DNA of 64,000 nt. Source: Methylococcales bacterium. Its GTDB lineage: Bacteria; Pseudomonadota; Gammaproteobacteria; Methylococcales; Methylomonadaceae. The translations under genes and the position numbers were made by a program. Positions 17,233 through 27,900 of the stretch are shown piece after piece. The first letter of the stretch is position 1. Each line of letters starts with the position of its first letter. The DNA lies in the NCBI GenBank assembly GCA_026399015.1, contig JAPLRS010000009.1:1-64000 (forward strand), given 5' to 3'. Below the pieces are notes generated by a model, which saw nothing but the letters and a program-made list of their open reading frames with translations, searched no databases and was not told the origin of the DNA.

Positions 17233-18711
17233 ATGGGAATTATTAAAAAACTAGCTTCACAAACTGCTATTTATGGCCTTAGTAGTATCTTTGGGCGGTT
17301 TCTAAATTATTTATTAGTTCCACTCTATACTTATTATTTTTCAGCAGCACAATACGGCATAGTCTCAGAGTTTTACGCGTATGCTGGCTTTTTTTCAGTA
17401 TTACTATTGTTTGGCTTAGAAACCGGTTATTTTAGATTTAGAGATAAAGCAGAGATTCAGCGCGACGTTGCTTATTCCACAGCACTTATGTTTGTTTTAG
17501 TCATCAATTTACTGTTTTTAGGCCTTATTGTTTTTGTAAATAATGAGCTTTCCAGTAGCCTTAATTACGCAACTCATCCTGAATATGTGTTGTGCTTTAG
17601 TGCAATTTTAACCTTAGATGCGCTGTCTGCTATTCCATTTGCGCGTTTAAGAGCGCAGAACAAAGCCTTTGTCTTTGCGGGCATTAAAATATTAGAAATT
17701 CTTATCAGTGTTTTATTAAGTTTATTTTTTATAGTGTATTGCCCTAAAGCCTTAGCTTTGAACGAAGACTCTTGGGTTAAGCCGTTTTACAATCCAAATC
17801 TAGGTATTAGCTATATATTTTTAGCTAATTTAATGGCCAGTGCTTTTAAATTTATAGTGTTAATTCCGCAATTTTTAGGCTTAAGATGGGGTTTTAACCG
17901 GACTTTATTTATTAAAATGTTGCGTTATTCTCTGCCAATGGTGGTTATTGGTTTTGCAGGTATTATCAATGAAATGCTGGATAGGGCATTATTAAAATTC
18001 TTATTACCCTATGATCCAGAAACTAATATGCAGATGCTGGGAATTTATAGTGCTTGTTATAAACTCTCAATCTTAATGTCTTTGTTTATTCAGGCTTTTC
18101 GATTTGCAGCGGAACCTTTTTTCTTTGCGTATGCTGATAAAGACGATGCTAAGGCCGTATATGCAAAAATACTCAATTATTTTGTTATATTCTGTGTCTT
18201 TATCTTTTTATTAGTAAGTTTATACATTGATTTTTTTAAATATTTTCTGGGTGCTGAATTTAGAGTAGGGCTTAAGGTTGTGCCTGTTTTATTAATGGCC
18301 AATTTATTTTTAGGTATCTATGTAAATTTATCAATCTGGTATAAGTTAACTGATCGCACCTTACTTGGTGCTTGTGTTTCTTTAACAGGTGCTGTTATTA
18401 CCGTACTTTTAAATATATGGTGGATTCCTTTATTTGGGTATGAAGGTTCTGCATGGGCCACTTTGATATGTTATGTGTTTATGGCATTAATTTCGTATTT
18501 ATTAGGTCGGTACTACTATCCAATAAATTACAATCTTATCCGCATCTTGGCTTATATAAGTTTAGGCATCGGTTTATTTTTATCTAAAGATGTTATCCCA
18601 GTGCATTTTGCATGGCAAACACCTTGGCTAATATCCACAGCGTTATTGGCTATGTATCTTTTAATCGTGTTATTTGTTGAGTCAATTCCCCCAAAAAAAC
18701 TTAATACCTGA
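17233..18711 (+). CDS. polysaccharide flippase-like membrane protein (MOP superfamily)
   Basis: The 492-aa product has about 12-14 hydrophobic segments and the opening typical of Wzx-type lipid-linked oligosaccharide flippases (ASQTAIYGLSSIFGRFLNYLL). I choose ATG 17233; an upstream in-frame TTG at 17212 lies inside rnm and would add seven non-typical residues. It belongs to the polysaccharide biosynthesis/MATE-like group, which flips undecaprenyl-linked sugars across the inner membrane. No glycosyltransferases surround it, so the substrate is unknown. It might work with the phosphomannomutase at 57.5 kb, but this is speculation. Confidence 0.82.
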   Translation: MGIIKKLASQTAIYGLSSIFGRFLNYLLVPLYTYYFSAAQYGIVSEFYAYAGFFSVLLLFGLETGYFRFRDKAEIQRDVAYSTALMFVLVINLLFLGLIVFVNNELSSSLNYATHPEYVLCFSAILTLDALSAIPFARLRAQNKAFVFAGIKILEILISVLLSLFFIVYCPKALALNEDSWVKPFYNPNLGISYIFLANLMASAFKFIVLIPQFLGLRWGFNRTLFIKMLRYSLPMVVIGFAGIINEMLDRALLKFLLPYDPETNMQMLGIYSACYKLSILMSLFIQAFRFAAEPFFFAYADKDDAKAVYAKILNYFVIFCVFIFLLVSLYIDFFKYFLGAEFRVGLKVVPVLLMANLFLGIYVNLSIWYKLTDRTLLGACVSLTGAVITVLLNIWWIPLFGYEGSAWATLICYVFMALISYLLGRYYYPINYNLIRILAYISLGIGLFLSKDVIPVHFAWQTPWLISTALLAMYLLIVLFVESIPPKKLNT

Positions 18712-18772
18712 TGTCATATTATTGACGTTAAACTCCATTAGAATAATTGGCTTTATTTAGTCAATCTTTTGT

Positions 18773-19837
18773 ATGGAAAAAACTATGCAAGTGCGAGCGC
18801 GTTTTATAGGTGGCTTAGCGTTACTTTTATTAGGGTTCTGGGTATTACATAGTTATCTGGATTTATTAGCCTGGGCTGTAGTATTAGCGATATCGACATG
18901 GCCTATCTATCAAGGCCTACTTGCAGCAAAGTTATTTCACGGACAAATCAACTTAGTGGCATTAAGCCTCACCCTCATAATAGCGACGCTAATATTTGTA
19001 CCATTAGGATTTGGCTTGAATCGCTTAATTCAAGAAGCAGAAGCCTTTGGTCATATCATGACACAACTCTCCTCCACAGGGATTCCTTGTCCTGAGTGGC
19101 TACAAAATTTACCATGGCTAGGTGTGCATGCTAAGCAGTATTGGATACAGTTTTTGGGGAGTACTGAATCTGCTAAAACTTCTTTAGAGTGGCTAGATAG
19201 TGGGCGTATTTTTAACTATACAAAAGATTTTGCGAATCAATTAATACAACGATTTTTTGGTTTTTTACTTATTTTATTAACACTCTTATTTGTCTATCAA
19301 CATGGCGATAATCTAGGCCAACAGATACTAAATAGTAGCCGAAAGATTTTTGGGGAAAAAGGTTATCAGTATACTGTGCACGCCAATAACGCAGTAAGGT
19401 CAACTGTTAATGGCATGTTAATGATAGGTCTGGGTAAAGGTTTATTAATGGGGGCAGGGTATGCCTTTGTGGGTTTAGACAATCCAGCTATATTAGGCGC
19501 TTTGACCGGTGTTTTTGCCATGATTCCGTTTGCGGCAAAACTTATTTTTAGCGCCTGTGCAATTGTATTAGTTGCTCAAGATCATATCGCCGAAGCTACC
19601 GGCTTATTCACTTACGGCATGATATTAACCATGATTGCCGATAATTATCTAAGACCTTTGTTGATTGGTGGTAGTGTAAAGCTGCCATTTTTATGGACTT
19701 TATTAGGCATCTTTGGTGGTATGGAAACCTGCGGAATGCTGGGGCTATTTTTAGGCCCCGCCTTAATGGCTGTTTTAATGTCCATATGGCGGGATTGGTT
19801 AGCTGATTTAGAAATCTCTGAGCCCACTAAAGCTTAA
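18773..19837 (+). CDS. AI-2E family membrane transporter
   Basis: The 354-aa product has about eight membrane segments: two at the N-terminus (about 10-35 and 55-80), a soluble part (about 85-150), then the typical cluster with the glycine-rich GLGKGLLMGAGYAFVGL and the re-entrant motif IPFAAKLI. The end, LGLFLGPALMAVLMSIWRDW, is characteristic of the family (YdiK/PerM group). Members export autoinducer-2 or act as Na+/H+ antiporters or permeases; the function here cannot be chosen. A second ATG four codons later (ATGCAA) is an alternative start. It converges with the minus-strand PsiF-like gene. Confidence 0.88.
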   Translation: MEKTMQVRARFIGGLALLLLGFWVLHSYLDLLAWAVVLAISTWPIYQGLLAAKLFHGQINLVALSLTLIIATLIFVPLGFGLNRLIQEAEAFGHIMTQLSSTGIPCPEWLQNLPWLGVHAKQYWIQFLGSTESAKTSLEWLDSGRIFNYTKDFANQLIQRFFGFLLILLTLLFVYQHGDNLGQQILNSSRKIFGEKGYQYTVHANNAVRSTVNGMLMIGLGKGLLMGAGYAFVGLDNPAILGALTGVFAMIPFAAKLIFSACAIVLVAQDHIAEATGLFTYGMILTMIADNYLRPLLIGGSVKLPFLWTLLGIFGGMETCGMLGLFLGPALMAVLMSIWRDWLADLEISEPTKA

Positions 19838-19867
19838 ATATGTTGGTTTAATAAACCTAAATTTACT

Positions 19868-20095
19868 TTACCTTTTTGCTTTTACACATTTAGCAATATA
19901 AGCACTGCGCTCATCACTATTAAGATTTAATTTTTCAGCCTCTGCTTTACAGGCTCTGTAGAGGCCATCTTTTGATGAATGGTATTTATTATTAATTAAT
20001 TGTTCAGTGCTAATTTGGTTATTAACCGACTCAGCAGCAGCACAACAATTAAGCGTGACTAAAAATAATGAACTAGCTAAAACTCTTACTAACAT
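19868..20095 (-). CDS. small secreted PsiF-repeat-like protein, 75 aa
   Basis: I choose the ATG at 20095, which has GGAG 7 bp upstream; the longer open frame to 20185 overlaps the cytochrome gene and lacks a signal. The product starts with a signal peptide (LVRVLASSLFLVTLNCCAAA) and ends with a PsiF-like segment, CKAEAEKLNLNSDERSAYIAKCVKAK, given here as CKAEAEKLN then SDERSAYIAKCVKAK. PsiF in E. coli is a small periplasmic phosphate-starvation protein without known function. The two Cys in this motif could form a disulfide. It is the last gene of the multicopper oxidase unit, 56 bp after the cytochrome stop. Confidence 0.65.
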   Translation of the reverse strand: MLVRVLASSLFLVTLNCCAAAESVNNQISTEQLINNKYHSSKDGLYRACKAEAEKLNLNSDERSAYIAKCVKAKR

Positions 20096-20150
20096 AGTAT
20101 GTCTCCAAAGATATTTATCAATTTTATACAACTTGCCTGATCGCTTAAGG

Positions 20151-21950
20151 TTATGGAATAACCCAGTTTGCGTTAACCTCATCAAAACTATTTTCTTTAC
20201 TATTAAACTTTCTTACATAAGCCCCTTTAGAAGCAAATTGTTGATTATTACCTAAACTCATACGAGGATAAGCACTGATACTTTCTCTTTTGGCTAATAC
20301 ATTACTGTCTACAGAATGAATTGCAGTAACATTTGAATCTGTTTTAGCTATCTGTTCAGTATTAGCAAGCTTTGGCTTACGACCACCACCCCCCATCATC
20401 ATTGCCTGTACTTCTTCTTGAACTTGCATGGCATCGCGCATCGATAAGGTAGCTTCCGCACGGTCCATTAGATAATCAGTGTAATAATTATTCAACATAG
20501 ACGATGTCATCCATGCAAACGAATTTACTGCGAAATAAATTTCTGACTGCATTTTTTCATCAACTAAAGGTACACGCCAAAAAGTTAACCAATCTTTAAA
20601 ATGCGCTAAGTTTGCAGCCCGAATTTTAGGTAGTTCTAAGCGATCTATTAATACAGCGTTTTTAGCCCAATCACCTAATGTTACGTCTGCTTTTTCACCG
20701 AGTAAGGTAGCTGACCAAAAACTAGCACCAGGTGGTGCGGTTTGATTTTTGATTAAGGTGTCTTTTTCGGTTATATCTAGCCAATTAACCACAATGTCAT
20801 TATCACCAAGTGCTCTAAGTGCGTTTGTTATTTGCGAATTTTCAGGCGCTACATTAAGGTTAATAACCTGAATACCTTGTTTTGTTATTAAATCTGCTAA
20901 AGTTTGTGCTGCAGATTTCGCTATTGCTTGTTCACCGATAATCTGTAAAACACTTTTGGTTTTTTCTTTAGTAGCTAATATCTCTTTAGCCATCACCTTA
21001 GCTTCTAATTGCAAGCCTTCAGAAAAAAACACACCATATTCATCATTAGCATTTTTGCTAATGACATGATCCACACTTGGAAACCAACAAGGTACTTTAT
21101 TTGATTTACAAAAGTGTTGTACTGGTTGCCAATCCGTCTTACTTAAGCCTGACACAAGGGTAAATACCGGTGTTTCAGATTGTTTTTTAATAAGCTGAGC
21201 TTCCCAAGTATCACTGTTACCGGTTAACTCCCATACATTAAGCTTCCAATACCGACGACTGTTTAAGCGTCTTTCAATGGGAGCGATGCGTTGGCGTTGG
21301 CCTGATTTAACATTAAGATTATGCTGATTAACTAAAGTATTTATAGTATCTAAAAATATCTTACGCGCATTCGCATCAACTTCTGGAGTAATAACAGTTG
21401 CCAAAGCAATTTCTTTCTCATCAACGCCAGGCGCCCAATTCGCAGATAAAGTTCTTAAATACGCTTGTATATCCAAAACCTCTGCGTCTGATACCTTATA
21501 TCTAGGCATTAATTGAGTTAATACTCTACCCGAACTATGTTTACCCAGACGTATAGCTTCTGACAAGCTATGCGTATCATAAATCTTACTTGCGACCGAA
21601 ACTCCTCTATTAAAACGTTTATCAATTTGTACCGTAACAGGCTTTTCAGCACTAAAAAGCGCATTTCCTGATATGGGTGGAATAACTTCGTTACCTTCTA
21701 CACCGCCTAAGCCACTGCGTCTGTGACAATTAATACACCCAGATTGTGTGCCTGATAACTTACTTTCTCCTGCACCAGTCGCTGTTAATGGTTGTCCGTT
21801 GTCACGTTTACCTTCAAGGTAAAGATGCATACCACGCTTTATGGATGCATCAATATCTTGTTGACTCTTTGCAGAGTTACTCGTGGCTGCAACGAGTAAC
21901 TCTGAGTTAGATAGTATTAATAGTATTAATAATAACTTTGCGTAAGTCAT
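20151..21950 (-). CDS. periplasmic cytochrome c fused to a type-1 periplasmic-binding-protein-like domain
   Basis: The 599-aa product has a signal peptide (about 1-22), a mono-heme cytochrome c domain (about 35-170) with C72-I-N-C75-H76 and probable axial M148 in LMPRYKVSDAEVL, and then about 330 residues resembling the type-1 solute-binding fold of branched-chain amino acid ABC systems. The last 90 residues look disordered (MMMGGGGRKPK). It starts one base after the multicopper oxidase stop (TAATATG), so the two are almost certainly translated together. In Leptothrix the multicopper oxidase gene mofA is likewise followed by a heme-protein gene, mofC. By analogy this cytochrome may carry electrons from the oxidase or bind its substrate; that is inference. 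Confidence 0.85.
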   Translation of the reverse strand: MTYAKLLLILLILSNSELLVAATSNSAKSQQDIDASIKRGMHLYLEGKRDNGQPLTATGAGESKLSGTQSGCINCHRRSGLGGVEGNEVIPPISGNALFSAEKPVTVQIDKRFNRGVSVASKIYDTHSLSEAIRLGKHSSGRVLTQLMPRYKVSDAEVLDIQAYLRTLSANWAPGVDEKEIALATVITPEVDANARKIFLDTINTLVNQHNLNVKSGQRQRIAPIERRLNSRRYWKLNVWELTGNSDTWEAQLIKKQSETPVFTLVSGLSKTDWQPVQHFCKSNKVPCWFPSVDHVISKNANDEYGVFFSEGLQLEAKVMAKEILATKEKTKSVLQIIGEQAIAKSAAQTLADLITKQGIQVINLNVAPENSQITNALRALGDNDIVVNWLDITEKDTLIKNQTAPPGASFWSATLLGEKADVTLGDWAKNAVLIDRLELPKIRAANLAHFKDWLTFWRVPLVDEKMQSEIYFAVNSFAWMTSSMLNNYYTDYLMDRAEATLSMRDAMQVQEEVQAMMMGGGGRKPKLANTEQIAKTDSNVTAIHSVDSNVLAKRESISAYPRMSLGNNQQFASKGAYVRKFNSKENSFDEVNANWVIP

Positions 21951-21951
21951 A

Positions 21952-24900
21952 TTAAGGTGCTGTTACAGTAATAACATTTGAGTAAGTAGAGCTTCCAGCT
22001 AGGTTTGTGGCTTTCACTCTGAAGTTATAAACCGTACCTGTTTTAAGCCCCGTCACCGTTAAGCTTTTATTGCTAGTTGCATTTGCCCCAGCCACTACCG
22101 TAGACACAGTACCTGCAGGAACCGTTACGCCTAATGCAGGGAAGGTTGCAGGGCTCGTTAACCTTTCAACGGTAAAGCCAGTCTCGTTAGTTGAATTATC
22201 AGCCCACGTTAAATTGACTGTTTTAGCAACTGCTGGCACCGTAGGTACATAAAGCAAGTTACTAGGCGCAACTGGAGCAGTAAAGTTTATAGGTGTAGTG
22301 AATATAGGACTTGATAAGGCCGCTCCGTTAATTGCCGTAATCTGATATTCATAAGTACCTTGTGCGACTGGTGCAACCAAATTATCTACATAGCTGACCA
22401 AACGATTAATAGTGGTTTTGTTACCCGCTGTACTAACCACGGTTGCAAGAGTTGTCCAAGCGGGTGTTACTCCACCAACGGGTGTGATTCTGCGTTGTAC
22501 AGTAAAACCAGCTTCGTTAGTTGATTGATCTGTCCAACCCACAGTTATACTTGTTGCATTAGTAATTGTTACTGTAGGTAGTGTAGGCGCGTTAATTACT
22601 GTTGTAATATCAGTGCCGTATGTCACTATATCTGAACTACCTGTTGCTTTAACCGCAGCAATGCTATATCGATATTTAACACCCGGTAAGGCAGTGGTGT
22701 CCGTATAGGTCATACCCGCATTAACCGCTGTTATTTGTGCTTTGGTAGAGGTAATAGCAAACTTAGTGGCTGTGCCAACAACTAAATTAGTTAATGGATC
22801 AACAACGCTACGACTAATACTAAAGCCAGTTTCGTTATTTGAGTTATCTACCCAGTTTAAAATCACATTAGAGCCAGCAACCGAGCCCACAAAACTTGAT
22901 GGCGCCGCTAAAGGAATAATGATTTGTGCTGGCGTCATCGATATTGCAGATGAAGATCCTGTACCTATAATCGCTGCTATAGAGTATTGATATTTGACAC
23001 CAATTAAAGCGGTTGCATCAACATAAGATCTTGCTCCAATTGCCGTTTTTTGCGCAGCAGAACTCACTACATTGATTAAAGTAGGAGCCCCTACCACACC
23101 AGTAATGGGGTCAACTACAGTACGAGATATTTGGAAAGAAGATTCATTAGTCGAATTATCAGTCCATGCCAAGGTTATATTGGTGCCATTTTGGGTACCA
23201 GTTAATGCACTAGGTGCTGCAATAGGCATTAATATGGATACTGGTCCCACAACAGTTGAACTATTTACCCCATTAACAGCCCCCACTGTATAAGTATATG
23301 ACACACCCAGTACTGAGGTATTGTCGGTATAAGAAACCGGACCACCCACAGAGCCAATTGTTGTAGAGTTAACAGAAATCACTGTAGGTACTCCAACTTG
23401 CACACCTGTTATAGAATTAAATGCAGTACGCGTAATTTTGTAAGTTTTTTCAAAGCTTGAGTTGTCTGTCCAATTTAATTGTACAAAGTTACCAGATTGT
23501 ATTGCCGTTAAACCACTTGGCGCAGCAAGAGTTAGTGATAATGTTGCACTATTAGAAACTGCTGATGTCCAAGTATGTCCATTAGATACATTGATAGCTT
23601 TTACCTGATAAGCATAATTTCCTCCAAGAACGACTGTGGTATCTTCAAAACTTACCCTTCCTCCTGTTGATGCACCGTTTAATACAGTGACAGTCCCTGC
23701 AGGTAAGGCTGTAAAACTACCCACCGATATCCCTGTAACATCTGCTCTTTCTACAATAAAAGCGGTTTCATTATTTGAAGCGTCTGTCCAAGATAAACTG
23801 ATACCATTTCCAGTAGAACTAGTTGCCAGTAAATTAGTTGGCGTTGCTACTTGTTTAGGTACAACAACGGTTGCTGGAGTAGTGCTGACCGCATTTGATA
23901 AGAAGGGGCCATTAGCAATAGCTGCATTTTTGGCTTTAATAGTATATTGATAGTCTATACCGGCAACTGCAGTTGTATCTATGTAAGTTAATGTATCAAC
24001 GGCTGAATTAATCAATGCGGTGCTAGGTACAGTAAAAGTAGTTGTTGTACCCACTACTTTAGCTTGGGTTACCGTATTGTATTCATTTCGCTCAATTTCA
24101 AAGCTCGTTTCTACATTAGAGTTATCTAACCAACTAAAATTGATGCCAGTACCATTTACAGTTGCTGTAAAAATACTTGGGTCAGTCAAAGTTAATCCAA
24201 ATGACGCACTTTGTTCTGAAACTAAAGACTCAGAAGTAACACCGTCAGTTACATCATCGATTGCCTTAACCCGATACACATAGGTATCACCAATGACTGC
24301 TGTCGTATCCTCATAGGATTGTCTGCCAGATGTACCTGCGCTTGCTGTTGTTGCTTGTGTAGTAAGTGTTGCAAAAGTACCTGCATTACCACCCGTGACA
24401 AGGGCTCTTTCGATTACAAATTTAGTTTCGTTGTTAGAGTTATCTGTCCAAGAAACGGCAATGCCATTATTTGTTGCATTTGTATTAGCAACCAGATTAG
24501 TTGGTTGTGCTAAAACTACACCTAAGGTTGTTGCAGTAACGGCGGTACTTTCACTAGAAGTAAAAGAAGTTTTGATACTTTTTACCTTAAACTGATAATT
24601 ACTTGCCATGGTAAGTCCAGTGACTTGATAAGTTACTGTGCCACCATTTGTATTGGCAGGTAATGAAGTAACTGAAGTCCATGTCACTCCTGCATCAGAA
24701 CTGGACATTACTTCATAGCCAGTTTCATTACTGAGATCAGTCCATGTTAACGTTAAATCGGTTCCGGTAATTAAACTAACGGCTAAATCTTGAACAGTGG
24801 CAGGAGCTTGTTCAAAAAGTACAGGCACAGAAGCGGATTCACCAGATTGATTAACACTGACAACTCTGTAGTGATAATCTGTATTGGCAGTTAATGCACT

Positions 24901-27900
24901 TAACTTAGTGTCAAAATACTCTCTGTTAGCAATTGTATTAATTTGAGAAATACCCACTGGACTAAGATTTCCATTTACTAAGCCAGGAATCGGTGTTAAC
25001 GGATCTTCAAAATCTAGAGACGCTGCTTTTGTCCATGCTGATTCTACGCCGTTAATTAATGGAGCCTTTTCAACTCTGAAACCAATTTCATTCTGTGGGT
25101 TTGCCTTAGTTGTAGAAGCACTAATAGGTGTGGTATCTGACCAAGTTACTCGACCTGTTGTTGTATCAAGGGTCACACTAGAGGGCGCATCAGGTGTTAC
25201 AACGGTCTTTGGTAAAAAGACCATAGGGCGCATTAAATCATTTTCTTCATGACCCAAGATGTGACAGTGATAAACATATTCCCAGCCGTAGTTTTGAATT
25301 TCATTTGCTACACCTGGTACGCCATTAATGGCTGGAATAGCCTCACCAGTCGCTAAATTATATTGTTGAAACGCTAATGGAATTTGTGGTGCTGCTATAC
25401 CTTCTGAAAAATAGTTTCTATCAAGTGAAGTATTTGTCGTGTCATTTGCGTTTAAGGTTGGATCCATTAAACGGACACTATCCGCTAAACCAAAAGGTAA
25501 TTCTGGGGTTTTAGGTTTTAAAGCAATGATGACATCTTGGCCTGGCCAGTTTTGGATGGTTTCTTTCCAACCAGCTTCATCAGGCGTTGGATTAATCATC
25601 TGTCCAGTTAGTGAATCAACTCTAGCAATAACTTGCGCATTAAATAAATGCACATGGATAGGATGGTTGTCAGCATCTATATTTTTGATATGCCAATATT
25701 GAATTTTTCCATCTTCTACAATATCAGTAGGCGCATCAATATATGCTAAGGGGGTTGATTTATTCAAAGTCGGCAGTTGAATACCAAAATTTGCAATCAA
25801 GCGTCCAAAGTTAACATCAAAGGCACCTTCAATAGTTTTAGCAACCAGTTTGATAGTAGGGTTTTCTGCTTGCCATTGGGCTAAAGTTTTACCTGTAGGT
25901 TGGCCATCAGCAACAAAACGCGTTGCAATATCTGCATCTGCTTTTGAAGCATAAAGTGCTGGTAGCGTTGTTGCTAATGCACCTCCTACATTTTGTGGGT
26001 CATAAGGCGCATCAGCACTAGCATTAGCCACCTTAATTTGCATCAAAGTACGCGTATTAGGACCATAACCCGGAGCTGTTGTAGGTGCACCACCAATCGA
26101 TGTTTGATCTGGACCGCCAGTAAAATAATCATAACGCGTATCTCCATCGGGAACTGGAGCTGTTGAATCGTTATATAAAATAAGCGTTTTACCCGCATAT
26201 TGTGAAAAATCGATGACTGTATCGGCTCGCTCAGCATTTGCTAAATAAAATCCGCCTTTGGTTTCTGTAACACTGATAAATTCATTAGTAATAGGGTCTC
26301 TATTAATAATCATATCCATGGATCTTGGCTTATGCACAATAGGCTTAGGAATTAAACCTGTTTCATTAGCAAATTGAATAATTGCTGGGCCCGCATTAGC
26401 AGGATCAGGAACGCCTTCTGGACGGCCTATTTCCGTATTTAAAGTGACTATTGCCCCACTACCACTACTGCCAGTCGAATCTTCGATTTTGATTTTTGGA
26501 TTTGTATAACCAGAACCTGGATTATCCAATTTGATATCTGTGATAACACCATTAACTACGGTTGCAGTGGCAAGTGCTCCACTTCCATAACCCCCCATAT
26601 CATCGTAAATTGTTACTGTTGGATTTGTATAATTTTGACCGCCATTATCAATCTTAAATGCAGTATATTTGGCGTCAATACTTGCAACTATACTAGGTGT
26701 CGCAGTGTCTCTGATGGTAACCTTTGGGTTTTTATACTTTGTACCAGCATTAAGTATATTGACACTTGTTATCGTACCGTTTGCGTCAAAAGTTGCTGTC
26801 GCAGTTGCGTCTTTACCCTGACCACGGATAGTTGTAATTTTCCCTGTTCCCGGGTCAGTTACCTCATAGGGAACATCAGTAATATCAACTACTGGGGCAA
26901 CATAACCTGCTCCGCCGTTAACCACAGTAAATGTCATAAAGTTTTCCGCCGGCAGTATTTCATCCACCATCTTAACTTCAGTTGTATTAACTCTATCAGA
27001 AGCATCAATTGGATTAACGCTATTATTAGCTACCCATAATGATAAATTGAAGTACCGATCATTGGCGCCGTTAAGTAGCTTAAAGCGATAGGCTTTAGGG
27101 TCGACTGTTAAAGTTGGATAAGCGACACCATTAATGACTGGCGTATCCATATACGCTTCTGGTCCGACAGATGCTTGTCCATAATTACCATTGGGTAGTT
27201 TTAATACTGAGGCTTCTGGAGCAAATGGATCAGTTGGGCCATAATCCCAACGTCCAGCAGGGTTTGCTAACACTTTATTTAAAGGTTGACCTGTTTCTAT
27301 GTCGTGATCTGTTAAATTTGGTTCATAGACATGTGGATACCATAAATCACCTTCTTTACCCCAATGTTCTTGGTCCCATTTTGCATCTTGCACTCTGATA
27401 TCACTAGGTACAAAGGTTTTATCTTGTAAAACTAATGGAATCATTGTACTAGGGACAGCTGGGGATAAAACCGACTCTTCTGTAGGGTCAATTATTAAAT
27501 AAGGTGCAGCCATGCCAACATAGGCATTTTGACGTGTTAAACCGAAGGTGTGATCGTGATACCACATTAAACGTCCGCTTTGATCGTTTGGCCAATAGAG
27601 AGTTTGTGCATTTACGCCAGGGTAGGGCATATCAGGTACATTAAAAGCTCTATCCCCACGTAATAAAATAGGATCAATAGTCAAATCAGTTTCAGCACTG
27701 AACCATTGATGTGGTGTACCATCGCTAATCCAAGGTGAATCGCCGCCATGTAAATGGATAGCTACACGGTTTTGTGGAAAAGTACTTCCCGGTATGATAC
27801 TGTCCCCAGCACCTGGTAAAGATTCATCTACAGGTAAAAACATGTCACCGTTTCGCGTAACATGACCAGCGTAACCAATATCATCAGTAACAGCTCTACC

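Noticed and set aside
26635..27039. 134-codon plus-strand frame inside the multicopper oxidase gene
   Set aside because: It is a shadow of the oxidase reading frame on the opposite strand, with Cys/Ser/Asn-rich low-complexity translation.
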